Shown piece by piece: positions 50,539-59,506 of a DNA stretch of 64,000 bases. The notes under the pieces are model-generated. The model saw only the letters and a program-made list of their open reading frames with translations, was not told where the DNA came from and did no database searches. Source of the stretch: DTU080 sp050945315 (GTDB taxonomy: Bacteria > Bacillota > Limnochordia > DTU080); assembly GCA_050945315.1 (NCBI GenBank), contig JBMNSS010000001.1, forward strand, positions 1-64,000, given 5' to 3'. Both the position numbers and the translations under genes were made by a program. Each line of letters starts with the position of its first letter. Within the stretch, counting starts at the first letter, position 1.

Positions 50539-50877
50539 CTACACCAATTCGACCAGGGCGATAGGTGCAGCGTCACCACGACGGACTCCAAGCTTAAGCA
50601 CACGGGTGTATCCCCCGTTGCGTTCGGTGTACCTTGGGGCCACCTCGTCAAACAACTTCTGAACTGCTTCAGGCTTAGTCAAGAAAGCGGCTGCCTGTCG
50701 TCGAGCATGTAGATCGCCGCGTTTTCCCAAGGTAATCATCTTATCTACCAAAGGTTTGACCGCCTTGGCTTTACTCTCGGTGGTCTGTATTCTTCCGTTC
50801 ATTACCACCGCAGTTACCAGGCTGCGGAAAAGGGCACGCCTGTGGGCCTGGGTCCGGCCCAGCTTGTGCTGCCTCAT
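50539..50877 (-). CDS. rplQ: 50S ribosomal protein L17
   Basis: A 112-residue L17 (short bacterial form). Conserved: MRQHKLGRTQAHRRALFRSLVTAV-type N-terminus, RIQTTESKAKAVKPLVDKMITLGK and the C-terminal GVRRGDAAPIALVELV. The start ATG has GGGAGG eight bases upstream; the open frame continues 14 codons further but that is leader. It follows rpoA by about 80 bases and is the last ribosomal gene before a terminator. Confidence 0.97.
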   Translation of the reverse strand: MRQHKLGRTQAHRRALFRSLVTAVVMNGRIQTTESKAKAVKPLVDKMITLGKRGDLHARRQAAAFLTKPEAVQKLFDEVAPRYTERNGGYTRVLKLGVRRGDAAPIALVELV

Positions 50878-50956
50878 ACAAGAAACCTCCCAGCAAACCG
50901 TAGTCACATAAGGCCTCACGGCGAACCATCTTCCTGCCGAGCCTTTTTCGAAAAGC

Positions 50957-51898
50957 TTAGTCGTCCGACTCCCGCAAGGACAGGTTCAGGGCCGCGAGTT
51001 TCTCTTTGACTTCTTGTAACGACTTCTTGCCTAGATTCCGTACCTTCATCATATCTTCTTCGGTACGGCGTGTAAGCTCTTCCACGGTGTTGATTCCCGC
51101 TCGCTTCAGGCAGTTGTAGGAACGAACGGAGAGGTCGAGTTCTTCGATGGTCATCTCCATCAAACGATCCTTCTCTTCCTCTTCCTTTTCGACCATGATC
51201 TCCAGATCGCTGGCGCTCTCGGTCAAATCCATGAACAAGCGTAGGTGCTCGATCACGATTTTGGCTGAAAGACTGACTGCTTCATTCGGAGCGATACTCC
51301 CATCCGTCCATACTTCAAGAATAAGACGGTCGAAGTCTGTGCGTTGTCCGACGCGAGTACTCTCCACTTGGTAGCTCACTTTGGTGACCGGACTGAAAAT
51401 CGAGTCAACGGGGATCACACCGATGGCGTGATTCTCACCTTTGTTACTCTCCGCCGAGACATAGCCTCTGCCGCGTTCCAGAGTCATTTCGAGTTCGAGG
51501 CGGCCACCGCGATCCAAAGTAGCGATGTGAAGATCGGGATTCAAAATCTCTACCTGGCTGGGAACTTCAATATCAGCCGCACGGACTTCGCCCTCTTGCG
51601 TGGCCACGATACGCGCCGTAACGGGCTCGTCACTGTGCAGTTTCAAAAGTAAGTTCTTCAGGTTCAAAATGATCTCCGTGGTATCCTCGACAACCCCGGG
51701 GATAGTCGAGAACTCATGGAGAACACCGTCGATCCGTACGGAAGTTACCGCGGCCCCGGGAAGCGAGGAAAGCAGAACGCGCCGCAATGAATTGCCAAGC
51801 GTGTTTCCGAAACCTCGCTCCAGAGGTTCCACAACGAATCTGCCGTAATTTCCGTCGAGCTCCGTTGTCTCTATTCTCGGCTTCTCAATCTCAAGCAT
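50957..51898 (-). CDS. rpoA: RNA polymerase alpha subunit
   Basis: A 313-residue alpha subunit. The N-terminal dimerisation domain begins EIEKPRIETTELDGNYGRFVVEPLERGFG and has GNSLRRVLLSSLPGAAVT. A Glu-rich linker (IMVEKEEEEKDRLME) leads to the C-terminal DNA-binding domain with LDLSVRSYNCLKRAGINTVEEL and GKKSLQEVKEKL. It assembles core polymerase and contacts UP elements and activators. Order rpsD-rpoA-rplQ is standard. Confidence 0.98.
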   Translation of the reverse strand: MLEIEKPRIETTELDGNYGRFVVEPLERGFGNTLGNSLRRVLLSSLPGAAVTSVRIDGVLHEFSTIPGVVEDTTEIILNLKNLLLKLHSDEPVTARIVATQEGEVRAADIEVPSQVEILNPDLHIATLDRGGRLELEMTLERGRGYVSAESNKGENHAIGVIPVDSIFSPVTKVSYQVESTRVGQRTDFDRLILEVWTDGSIAPNEAVSLSAKIVIEHLRLFMDLTESASDLEIMVEKEEEEKDRLMEMTIEELDLSVRSYNCLKRAGINTVEELTRRTEEDMMKVRNLGKKSLQEVKEKLAALNLSLRESDD

Positions 51899-51994
51899 CG
51901 CCTAAGACCCCCTTCAAACGTCCATCTGATGACGCCGAGTCCAGCGGCGCCAACCGTCCCTGGCTGGCCTAGTGTTTGAGTGGCTGCCGAGACA

Positions 51995-52621
51995 CTAACG
52001 AGAGTAGTGCTCTACAATCAGGTGTTCCTGAACGGCCAGATCCATCTGTTCACGCGTCGGAACGGCCAGTACCTTACCGGTCTGTTGTTCCCAGTCAACT
52101 TCCAGCCATTCCGGAAGGCCCCTTGATGAAGCGGCTTCGATACTGCTCTTGACGAGAGGGATATTCCGGCTGCCTTCCTTGACAGCTACGATATCTCCCG
52201 CACGGACTTCATAGGACGGGATGTCCACTTTACGTCCGTTGACTCGAATGTGCCCGTGCAAGACGAGTTGACGAGCGGCCGGACGTGACGGAGAAAAGCC
52301 CATGCGGTAAACAATGTTGTCCAGCCGGCATTCGAGGATCTGCAACAGGTTTTCGCCTGTGACGCCTTGCCGTCGATTGGCCACATCAAAGTAGCGCTCA
52401 AACTGTCTCTCAAGAACTCCATACATACGGCGCAGTTTCTGCTTCTCGCGCAGATGGATTCCGTACTCAGTCACCTTTCTGCGCCCTTGCCCATGCTGCC
52501 CCGGTGGATACGTACGTCTGTCAACCGGGCACTTGTTGGTGTAGCACTTCTCACCTTTTAGGAAGAGCTTTTCGCCCTCCCGTCTGCAGAGCCGACACAC
52601 AGCATCTTTATATCGTGCCAT
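51995..52621 (-). CDS. rpsD: 30S ribosomal protein S4
   Basis: A 208-residue S4 of the zinc-binding (C+) type: cysteines in VCRLCRREGEKLFLKGEKC, CYTNKC. The rRNA-binding S4 domain RRLDNIVYRMGFSPSRPAARQ-like segment and HIRVNGRKVDIPSYEVRAGD are clear. It nucleates 30S assembly. It sits between rpsK and rpoA, as in many Clostridia. Confidence 0.98.
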   Translation of the reverse strand: MARYKDAVCRLCRREGEKLFLKGEKCYTNKCPVDRRTYPPGQHGQGRRKVTEYGIHLREKQKLRRMYGVLERQFERYFDVANRRQGVTGENLLQILECRLDNIVYRMGFSPSRPAARQLVLHGHIRVNGRKVDIPSYEVRAGDIVAVKEGSRNIPLVKSSIEAASSRGLPEWLEVDWEQQTGKVLAVPTREQMDLAVQEHLIVEHYSR

Positions 52622-52660
52622 ATTCCTTTTGTCACACCTCCTGCATAAATCCGCTGTCAG

Positions 52661-53056
52661 TTACACGCGACGCCGCTTTGGAGGACGGCAACCGTTGTGG
52701 GGGATGGGGGTGACATCTTTGATCAGGCTAACCTCTAGGCCCGCTGCTTGAAGCGAACGAATAGCTGTCTCGCGCCCTGCACCCGGTCCCTTCACATAGA
52801 CCTCAACTTCACGCATGCCGTGATCCATAGCCGCCCGGGCGGCCGCTTCGGCTGCCATGCCCGCGGCAAAAGGCGTGCTCTTGCGCGAACCCTTAAAACC
52901 CTGGGTTCCTGAAGTAGCCCAAGAGATGACAGCGCCTTGCCTGTCCGTGATAGTAACCGTTGTGTTGTTAAAGGTCGATTTAATGTGAGCAATGCCCACC
53001 GGAATGTTCTTGCGTTCACGCCTTCTGGGCCTAGCGCCACGTCTTGGTCTGGCCAA
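52661..53056 (-). CDS. rpsK: 30S ribosomal protein S11
   Basis: A 131-residue S11 lining the E-site platform. Conserved HIKSTFNNTTVTITD, GTQGFKGSRKSTPFAAGMAA, YVKGPGAGRETAIRSLQ and the C-terminal TPIPHNGCRPPKRRRV. The start is TTG with GGAGGG upstream. Twelve bases follow the rpsM stop. Confidence 0.98.
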   Translation of the reverse strand: MARPRRGARPRRRERKNIPVGIAHIKSTFNNTTVTITDRQGAVISWATSGTQGFKGSRKSTPFAAGMAAEAAARAAMDHGMREVEVYVKGPGAGRETAIRSLQAAGLEVSLIKDVTPIPHNGCRPPKRRRV

Positions 53057-53068
53057 TTATCTTCCCTC

Positions 53069-53443
53069 CTAACTGCTTCTGCGCTTTCCGCCTACACTAC
53101 GTGAAGGTCCTTTACGCGTCCGCGCGTTCGTCCGCGTTCTCTGACCCCGACTAGGCAAACCGCGTCTGTGTCTTAGTCCTCTGTAGCTGCCGATGTCGAT
53201 CAGGCGTTTAACGTCCATCTGAACCCTGCGCCGCAGATCCCCTTCGACAACGTAGTCGTGGTCTATTACTTCGCGCAGGCGTGCAGTCTCATCTTCTGTA
53301 AGGTCGCGTACTCTGGTTTCCGGGTTGATTCCGGTCTTTTCAAGGATTTCCTTGGACCGACTGAGCCCAATGCCGTAAATGTATGTCAGAGCGACCTCGA
53401 CTCTCTTATCGCGCGGTAGGTCTACCCCCGCAATACGTGCCAC
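53069..53443 (-). CDS. rpsM: 30S ribosomal protein S13
   Basis: A 124-residue S13 at the head of the 30S subunit. MARIAGVDLPRDKRVEVALTYIYGIG-type N-terminus, DIGSYRGLRHRRGLPSRGQRT and the basic tail TRKGPSRSVGGKRRSS are present. GTG start preceded by GGGGGTG. It follows rpmJ by 18 bases. Confidence 0.98.
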   Translation of the reverse strand: MARIAGVDLPRDKRVEVALTYIYGIGLSRSKEILEKTGINPETRVRDLTEDETARLREVIDHDYVVEGDLRRRVQMDVKRLIDIGSYRGLRHRRGLPSRGQRTRTNARTRKGPSRSVGGKRRSS

Positions 53444-53461
53444 GCATTTCCACCCCCGCTA

Positions 53462-53575
53462 TTAGCCTTGCACCTGCTTGTGTTTCGGATTCTCGCAAAT
53501 CACTCGGACTTTACCTTTGCGACGTATGACTGTGCACTTGTCGCAGATCGGTTTCACGGAAGCTCGAACCTTCAC
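53462..53575 (-). CDS. rpmJ: 50S ribosomal protein L36
   Basis: A 37-residue L36: MKVRASVKPICDKCTVIRR then KGKVRVICENPKHKQVQG. The C-x2-C, C and H residues form its zinc site (C+ type). GTG start with GGAGG nine bases upstream. It lies between infA and rpsM, the standard place. Confidence 0.96.
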   Translation of the reverse strand: MKVRASVKPICDKCTVIRRKGKVRVICENPKHKQVQG

Positions 53576-53622
53576 AACCGACGCCTCCTTATATGGATAC
53601 CAGCAACTGCGGTAGTCGTCAT

Positions 53623-53841
53623 CTATCTTTTACGGTAGGTGATACGACCGCGGCTCAAATCGTAGGGCGACAACTCAACAGTCACTGTGTCTCCGGGCAA
53701 AATACGAATGAAATTCATCCGCATTTTACCTGAAATATGAGCCAGGACTTCGTGACCGTTATCCAACTCCACGCGAAACATAGCATTTGGCAACGCTTCG
53801 GCCACTGTGCCCTCCATTTCAATGACATCCTGTTTCGCCAA
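53623..53841 (-). CDS. infA: translation initiation factor IF-1
   Basis: A 72-residue IF-1, exactly the family length, with one S1/OB fold: AKQDVIEMEGTVAEALPNA, FRVELDNGHEVLAHISGK and the end LSPYDLSRGRITYRKR. The start is TTG with AGGGGGTG eight bases upstream; the open frame upstream is not coding. It follows map directly, without the KOW-type gene often found here in Firmicutes. Confidence 0.97.
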   Translation of the reverse strand: MAKQDVIEMEGTVAEALPNAMFRVELDNGHEVLAHISGKMRMNFIRILPGDTVTVELSPYDLSRGRITYRKR

Positions 53842-53919
53842 CGTCGAACACCCCCTTAGGATTACGCTAGATGTCTTACGCGCACACTCAAACATTTTAT
53901 CACATATGAGTGTAGCCCG

Positions 53920-54675
53920 CTACAACAGATCCATCACCGTTAGAATCTCAGGTTCGCCTTCAGTCACCGCCACAGTGTGTTCGAAATGCGCTGACAACCG
54001 CGAATCACAAGTGACGACGGTCCATCCGTCATCGAGCACTGTCACATCCGGTGCACCTGCATTGACCATAGGCTCAATCGCCAGGCACATCCCCGCTCGA
54101 AGGCGTGGACCTCGCCCGGGCGGACCGAAGTTTGGAATCTGAGGTGCCTCATGCATTGCCATGCCGATTCCATGGCCTACGAAGTCCCTGACCACGGAAA
54201 AACCCGAACTTTCAACGTGCGTCTGCACCGCATGTGAGATATCCGATAGGCGATTTCCCACTCGCGCTTGAGCAATGCCGCGGTACAGAGCTTCCTTTGT
54301 GACATCCAGCAATCGCTGAGCCTCTGCACTGATCTCGCCTACTCCGTAAGTCACAGCCGCGTCGCCATGGAATCCGTCGACAATTGCACCGATATCTATA
54401 CCGATGATATCCCCATCCTGCAGAACCTGCTCGCTGGGTATACCATGTACCACTACTTCATTTACCGATGTGCAAATGCTCGCCGGGAAGCCCTGGTACC
54501 CCTTGAATGAAGGAACGACTCCCTCTTTCATGAAGAAGCTGTACACCGCTTCGTCAAGCTCGGAGGTCCGGACGCCAGGTTTGATCAGTTCAGCCAGGAG
54601 TTGATGGGCCCTGGCCACGGCACGGCCTGCGCGCCTCATCCGCTCTAGCTCATCGCCAGACTTAATGAATATCAT
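53920..54675 (-). CDS. map: methionine aminopeptidase type I
   Basis: A 251-residue enzyme removing N-terminal Met. The five metal ligands are seen: Asp in IIGIDIGA, Asp in FHGDAAV, His in FVGHGIG, Glu in CLAIEPM and Glu in AHFEHTVAV. VHGIPSEQVLQDGD and EAPQIPNFG are also conserved. The start overlaps the adk stop by four bases, giving translational coupling. Confidence 0.97.
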   Translation of the reverse strand: MIFIKSGDELERMRRAGRAVARAHQLLAELIKPGVRTSELDEAVYSFFMKEGVVPSFKGYQGFPASICTSVNEVVVHGIPSEQVLQDGDIIGIDIGAIVDGFHGDAAVTYGVGEISAEAQRLLDVTKEALYRGIAQARVGNRLSDISHAVQTHVESSGFSVVRDFVGHGIGMAMHEAPQIPNFGPPGRGPRLRAGMCLAIEPMVNAGAPDVTVLDDGWTVVTCDSRLSAHFEHTVAVTEGEPEILTVMDLL

Positions 54676-55355
54676 TTGTCCACCTCATGCGTAATCGCAT
54701 CGCAGGGCTTGGACGTCTTGATGATTCCCATCCTCGCCAGTCGCTGGCATATCTGCATAAACACCCGATCTATCGGCTGGAGACCGTTGACCGGAACCAA
54801 ACGTCCCTGCTCCCTATAGTAATCGACTACAGGTTGTGTCTGTACCATGTACACCTCGAGACGATGCCGTGCGATCTCCGGAGTGTCATCCGGACGTTGT
54901 ATCAGGGGCCCTCCACACTCCTTGCAGACCTCAGATCCCGGATCACCGGTGCTTCCGCATTGACTACATACTTTACGGTTCGCGATCCTGCGAATAGCCT
55001 CCGCCTCAGAAATCTGGATGTTGATGGCCGCGTCGATCGCCATGTGCATCGAGGCCAAAGCGGCATCAAGGTCTTCCGCTTGAGGCACCGTACGGGGAAA
55101 GCCGTCCAATATAAATCCATGACGACAATCCTCTTGGCTCAATCTCTCCTTGACGATTTCTGCGGCCACACCGTCAGGAACTAGCTCCCCTCTGTCAATG
55201 TACCATCTAGCCCTTCGGCCCAGGTCATTGTTCAGCTGCATGGCGGCCCGAAACATACTTCCCGTCGATATGTGTGGGATGGAGAATGTCTGGGCCAAGA
55301 GCCTTCCATGGGTCCCCTTACCTGCCGCCGGCAGACCCAACATTACCAAACGCAT
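54672..55355 (-). CDS. adk: adenylate kinase with variant P-loop
   Basis: A 227-residue long-form adenylate kinase (ATP + AMP to 2 ADP). The lid has four cysteines for zinc (CSQCGSTGD, VCKECGGPL). AMP-binding segments ISTGSMFRAA and GFILDGFPRT are present. The P-loop reads GLPAAGKGTHG instead of the usual GxPGAGKGTQ: one Gly is Ala and the Gln is His. The rest looks intact, so activity is likely but the loop is unusual. It lies between secY and map. Confidence 0.95.
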   Translation of the reverse strand: MRLVMLGLPAAGKGTHGRLLAQTFSIPHISTGSMFRAAMQLNNDLGRRARWYIDRGELVPDGVAAEIVKERLSQEDCRHGFILDGFPRTVPQAEDLDAALASMHMAIDAAINIQISEAEAIRRIANRKVCSQCGSTGDPGSEVCKECGGPLIQRPDDTPEIARHRLEVYMVQTQPVVDYYREQGRLVPVNGLQPIDRVFMQICQRLARMGIIKTSKPCDAITHEVDK

Positions 55356-55372
55356 GCCAATGCTCCCCCGTC

Positions 55373-56641
55373 TTATTTCATGAAGCCTTCGTAGTGCCGC
55401 AACAACAAGTGCGCTTCTATCTGCTTCATTGTGTCGAGGGCCACGCCAACCACGATCAGCATGCCTGTGCCCCCGAAGAACATGAACTGGGACGGCATGC
55501 GCGTGATAGCAGACATTATGGTCGGCAACACGGCGATTACCGCCAAGAACAGAGCACCGAACAGCGTGATCCGGGTCAACACCCGATCAAGGTACTCCGC
55601 GGTAGGTCGTCCCGGCCGCAAGCCTGGGATAAACCCGCCATTCTTTCTCATGTTTCCCGCTATCTCTACAGGGTTGAACGTCACTGCCGTGTAGAAATAG
55701 GTGAAGAAGACCACCAGAGCTACATAGACCAGATTATAGCCTATGGTACCGTAGCCCAAGAACCGTGAGATGGCCCCCAAGGCCGGCGCGAACTGAGCCA
55801 GCGTCAGAGGAAATGTCAAAACGGAGTTGGCAAAGATCACAGGTATTACACCGGCCTGGTTGATCCGCAGAGGGATATGCGTAGACTGACCGCCATACAT
55901 CCTACGCCCGACAACCTTCTTGGCGTATTGTACGGGAATTCTCCGCTGCCCCTCTTGAACGATCACGACACCGGCGATCACCACGACAGTCAACACGAGA
56001 AACAGAATGAAACTCAATGGGTTGATTCCGCCCCTACCGACACTCTGTGCGGCCTGCACAAATCCTTGAGGTAGACGAGCGATGATCCCGGTGAAAATGA
56101 TCAGTGAGACTCCGTTACCCAGTCCTTTCTGAGAGATCTTCTCACCCAGCCACATGAGGAAGACCGTGCCTGCCGTTAGCGTAACCACGATCAGTGACAT
56201 GGTGAAGAAGTTCGGATTGGCGACCACACCCATGTTGCGGGCCAGTGCCGTAATACTGATGGCTTGAATGAGCCCCAAAACCACCGTTCCGTAACGCGTG
56301 TACTGCTGTAACCGCTTGCGCCCCTCTACACCTTCTTTGGCCATCTCTTCTAGTTGCGGAATGACAACCTGGAGCAGCTGGACAATGATCGAAGCTGTAA
56401 TGTAGGGGTTAACCCCCATGGCAAAGATGGTAAAACGTCCCAGTGCTCCGCCGGAGAATAGGTCAAGGAAACCGAAAATGTTTCCCTGACCTACACCCAG
56501 ACTCTCGGCCAATGCACTGGCATCCACCCCCGGCACCGGGACGTGCGACCCCAATCGAAAGACCGCAAGCAGCGCCGCCGTATATAGGATCTTGGCGCGT
56601 AGATCGCCGATCCTTAGTGCATTGCGGAGGGCCTTCAGCAC
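55373..56641 (-). CDS. secY: protein translocase subunit SecY
   Basis: A 422-residue channel protein with ten transmembrane helices. Conserved SHVPVPGVD, the plug region FSGGALGRFTIFAMGVNPYI, ASIIVQLL, PVQYAKKVVGRRMYGG and HIPLRINQAGVIPVIFA are present. It exports the signal-peptide proteins seen in this window. GTG start placed directly after the rplO stop (TAAGTG), so the two are coupled. Confidence 0.98.
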   Translation of the reverse strand: MLKALRNALRIGDLRAKILYTAALLAVFRLGSHVPVPGVDASALAESLGVGQGNIFGFLDLFSGGALGRFTIFAMGVNPYITASIIVQLLQVVIPQLEEMAKEGVEGRKRLQQYTRYGTVVLGLIQAISITALARNMGVVANPNFFTMSLIVVTLTAGTVFLMWLGEKISQKGLGNGVSLIIFTGIIARLPQGFVQAAQSVGRGGINPLSFILFLVLTVVVIAGVVIVQEGQRRIPVQYAKKVVGRRMYGGQSTHIPLRINQAGVIPVIFANSVLTFPLTLAQFAPALGAISRFLGYGTIGYNLVYVALVVFFTYFYTAVTFNPVEIAGNMRKNGGFIPGLRPGRPTAEYLDRVLTRITLFGALFLAVIAVLPTIMSAITRMPSQFMFFGGTGMLIVVGVALDTMKQIEAHLLLRHYEGFMK

Positions 56642-57085
56642 TTAGATCACCTCTATCGTGCCGCCAGCCGCCGCGATCTTTTCGGCCGCCGACTTACTGA
56701 ATGCATGAGCTTTTACCGTAAGCGCGCTGTCGATCTCACCGTCTCCTAAGACCTTTACGCCGCTCCCGAGACTCTTGATCAGTCTCGTCTCTACGAGCAG
56801 TTCAGGCGTCACTACAGTACCCGGCTCAAAACCGGCCAACTGCCCTACATTCACGAGAGCGAATTCCTTACTGAACGGATAGTTGCTGAAGCCGCGCTTA
56901 GGCAGTCGCTGCTGCAACGGACGTTGTCCGCCTTCAAAACCGCGCCCTTTGGTACCTCCGGAACGTGAGCCCTGTCCCTTTTGGCCACGTCCGCTGGTCT
57001 TTCCGTGGCCGGATCCTATGCCGCGCCCCACACGCGTCCGGCTCTTCTTTGCCCCGGGATTTGGCCCAATCTCGTGCAATCTCAC
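56642..57085 (-). CDS. rplO: 50S ribosomal protein L15
   Basis: A 147-residue L15 with the glycine/basic-rich N-terminus (KKSRTRVGRGIGSGHGKTSG, RGQKGQGSRSGG) and C-terminal globular part (VKAHAFSKSAAEKI). I use the GTG that gives MRLHEIGPNPGAK, with GGGGG eight bases upstream, rather than the GTG three codons before. Confidence 0.97.
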   Translation of the reverse strand: MRLHEIGPNPGAKKSRTRVGRGIGSGHGKTSGRGQKGQGSRSGGTKGRGFEGGQRPLQQRLPKRGFSNYPFSKEFALVNVGQLAGFEPGTVVTPELLVETRLIKSLGSGVKVLGDGEIDSALTVKAHAFSKSAAEKIAAAGGTIEVI

Positions 57086-57154
57086 GTTGCACACCCCCTG
57101 ATTCTAAAAGAGCACCGCGCATCCCCCGGATCAAGGGGGTCCTCGCGATGTTTG

Positions 57155-57337
57155 CTATGACTCTTCAACCTCAACCAGATGACGCACTTTGAAAATCATA
57201 CCGCGTACGCTCGGGTTGTCTTCCTTCTCGATTGTGGAATACAGTTTACGAAAGCCCAGGGCTTTCAAAGTATCCTTCTGGTCTTGCGGACAACCAATGC
57301 CGCTTCTTTTCCACGTGATCCTCAACTTCCCGGACAC
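57155..57337 (-). CDS. rpmD: 50S ribosomal protein L30
   Basis: A 60-residue L30: KLRITWKRSGIGCPQDQKDT, LKALGFRKLYSTIEKEDNPS, VRGMIFKVRHLVEVEE. GTG start after a G-rich ribosome site. Normal length and place between rpsE and rplO. Confidence 0.97.
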   Translation of the reverse strand: MSGKLRITWKRSGIGCPQDQKDTLKALGFRKLYSTIEKEDNPSVRGMIFKVRHLVEVEES

Positions 57338-57366
57338 AACTGAAACCCCCTTACACCGCTGCGCCG

Positions 57367-57909
57367 CTAGCCAATGATCTCCTGTACCGCCTTTCCGCGG
57401 GTACCGGCGATCTCTTCAGGCGTTCGCAGTTCAGTCAAAGCCTTCATGGTCGCTCGTACTACGTTGAGCGGATTGCTGCTGCCAAGCGACTTGGTTAGGA
57501 CATCACGCACGCCTGCAGCTTCCACTACGGCACGAACGGCACCGCCGGCGATTACTCCTGTTCCCTCTGAGGCAGGCCGCAGGAGGACCCTTGCCCCACC
57601 GTATCGTGTGGTGATGGGGTGAGGAATCGTATGGCCGGCCAAAGGCACCGCGATCATGCTCTTCTTTGCGTCGTCAACGGCCTTGCGTATGGCATCAGAA
57701 ATCTCCTTGGCCTTACCGGTACCCGCACCGACATGGCCACGCCCGTCTCCGACCACTACGACGGCAGCGAAACTGCGTGTGCGGCCCCCCTTAGCGGTCT
57801 TAGATACGGGGTTGATGCTGACTACCTTCTCTTCGAGTTCTCCAAGCGTATCGGCATCTACGCGCCGCGAACTCAATGACACCTTCTCACGCCCCTTTGC
57901 TAACTCCAT
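57367..57909 (-). CDS. rpsE: 30S ribosomal protein S5
   Basis: A 180-residue S5. It contains the dsRNA-binding-like domain (EEKVVSINPVSKTAKGGR, FAAVVVVGDGRGHVGAGTGK) and the C-terminal GGAVRAVVEAAGVRDVLTKS, SSNPLNVVRATMKAL. It supports decoding accuracy. It begins six bases after the rplR stop. Confidence 0.98.
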   Translation of the reverse strand: MELAKGREKVSLSSRRVDADTLGELEEKVVSINPVSKTAKGGRTRSFAAVVVVGDGRGHVGAGTGKAKEISDAIRKAVDDAKKSMIAVPLAGHTIPHPITTRYGGARVLLRPASEGTGVIAGGAVRAVVEAAGVRDVLTKSLGSSNPLNVVRATMKALTELRTPEEIAGTRGKAVQEIIG

Positions 57910-57915
57910 ACGACT

Positions 57916-58281
57916 CTAAAACTCTAATCCTTCACTGCGCGCTCCCTCGGCCAGAGCGGCGACGCGACCGTGATACGCGTTGCCCCCGCGATCGAAGACA
58001 ACCCGTCTGATGCCTTGTTCCAGGGCGCGCCGAGCTATGACTTCGCCAACCGTACGAGCAGCTTGGCGATCTTTGGTGCTCTTCAGATCCTTACTCACTT
58101 CATCTTCCAAGGTCGATGCCGCTACTAGGGTATGGCCCTTGCTGTCATCGATTATCTGCGCGTGGATATGATGAAGGCTTCGATACACCGCCAGTCTCGG
58201 CTTCTCGGCTGTACCGGCGATGCGCTTGCGCAGACGCTTCTGTCTTTTAATCCGTTGTGCTTTGCGATCTATCTCCGCCAT
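57916..58281 (-). CDS. rplR: 50S ribosomal protein L18
   Basis: A 121-residue L18, which binds 5S rRNA. RKRIAGTAEKPRLAVYRSLH, HIHAQIIDDSKGHTLVAAST and the C-terminal VVFDRGGNAYHGRVAALAEG are typical. Follows rplF in the spc order. Confidence 0.97.
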   Translation of the reverse strand: MAEIDRKAQRIKRQKRLRKRIAGTAEKPRLAVYRSLHHIHAQIIDDSKGHTLVAASTLEDEVSKDLKSTKDRQAARTVGEVIARRALEQGIRRVVFDRGGNAYHGRVAALAEGARSEGLEF

Positions 58282-58303
58282 CGTTCCTTCACTCCCGACC
58301 GAG

Positions 58304-58852
58304 CTAGTTATCGCTCACCCTGCCAGCCTTACCGGCTTTTCTTCTAATTCGCTCGTTGGCATATCGAATTCCCTTGCCAAGATAGGGCTCAGGAGGACGT
58401 ACGAAGCGAATATCTGCAGCCACAGCTCCAACAGCCTCTTTGTCAATGCCACGAACACTGATCCGGGTCGGTGCCGGCACGTCAATCTCTACACCGTCAC
58501 GCGGTTCGATCTCCACCGGATGCGAATAGCCGACCTGAAGCACGAGCTTGGTGCCTTGCTTGCTGGCCCGATAACCTACTCCGCTGATTTCGAGATCCTT
58601 TACGAAGCCGTTGGTCACGCCCTCAATCATGTTGCTGATCAATGTACGTGTCAGACCGTGCAAGGCGCGATGCCTTTTCTCATCTGAGGGGCGGCTTACA
58701 ATGATCTCACCGTCGACGAGCTCTATCTTCATCTCGGGATGTAGCTCTCTGTTCAGCTGACCTTTGGGTCCTTTTACCTGCACCCGATTGCCTTTGATAT
58801 CTATCTCAACCCCGGCAGGAACGGGGATCGGCTTCTTCCCGATTCTCGACAC
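58304..58852 (-). CDS. rplF: 50S ribosomal protein L6
   Basis: A 182-residue L6 with two repeats; SRIGKKPIPVPAGVEIDI start, GVTNGFVKDLEISGVGYRAS and the signature PEPYLGKGIRYANERIRRK. The GTG start has GGGAGG seven bases upstream and gives the standard N-terminus; the open frame further upstream overlaps rpsH. Confidence 0.97.
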   Translation of the reverse strand: MSRIGKKPIPVPAGVEIDIKGNRVQVKGPKGQLNRELHPEMKIELVDGEIIVSRPSDEKRHRALHGLTRTLISNMIEGVTNGFVKDLEISGVGYRASKQGTKLVLQVGYSHPVEIEPRDGVEIDVPAPTRISVRGIDKEAVGAVAADIRFVRPPEPYLGKGIRYANERIRRKAGKAGRVSDN

Positions 58853-58877
58853 GACGATCCTCCCTTTCTGGGCAAGG

Positions 58878-59276
58878 TTACCAGACGTAACAAATAACCT
58901 CGCCGCCCACACCGGCCTTCCGTGCAGTTCGATCAGTCATAACTCCCTGGGATGTCGACAGCACTGCGCAGCCAAGGCCTCCCAGCACTCGGGGAATCTC
59001 CTCATGTCTGGCATACACCCGCAGACCAGGCTTACTGATACGCTTGATACCGGAAATGGCCTTCTGCTTATTGGGGCCGTACTTCAGAAACACTCGAATC
59101 ATGCTACGCCCATCTTCATCCACGATCTTGCAATCCCGGATATAGCCCTCTTCTTTGAGGACTCTGGCAAGCTCCTGCTTCAAGCGGGAAGCCGGAATGT
59201 CAACCTGATCGTGGTTGGCAGAGCTGGCGTTGCGTATACGCGTCAGCATGTCGGCGATTGGATCAGTCATCACCAT
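58878..59276 (-). CDS. rpsH: 30S ribosomal protein S8
   Basis: A 132-residue S8, central-domain assembly protein and usual spc-operon repressor. MVMTDPIADMLTRIRNAS is the classical start; STSQGVMTDRTARKAGVGGE and the end ICYVW are conserved. Confidence 0.98.
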   Translation of the reverse strand: MVMTDPIADMLTRIRNASSANHDQVDIPASRLKQELARVLKEEGYIRDCKIVDEDGRSMIRVFLKYGPNKQKAISGIKRISKPGLRVYARHEEIPRVLGGLGCAVLSTSQGVMTDRTARKAGVGGEVICYVW

Positions 59277-59303
59277 CTACATCGCTCCCCCCTTCGAACG
59301 CAC

Positions 59304-59489
59304 CTACCAACTAGCCTTCGTTACTCCTGGGATCTGGCCCTGATGGGCTAGCTCCCTAAAGCAAATACGGCACATCTGAAAATCTCGAATAAAGCCCCGC
59401 GGACGACCACAAATGCGGCAACGATTTGTATGGCGAACCGCGTACTTAAGCGATCCCTTTTTTCTGACGATCTTCGATTTCTTGGCCAC
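59304..59489 (-). CDS. rpsN: 30S ribosomal protein S14, type Z
   Basis: A 61-residue short S14 with the zinc site C-x2-C and C-x2-C (NRCRICGRPRG, QMCRICFREL). This zinc form is usual in Firmicutes and thermophiles. GTG start. Confidence 0.98.
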   Translation of the reverse strand: MAKKSKIVRKKGSLKYAVRHTNRCRICGRPRGFIRDFQMCRICFRELAHQGQIPGVTKASW

Positions 59490-59506
59490 GCTAAGCCTCC
59501 TTTGAA

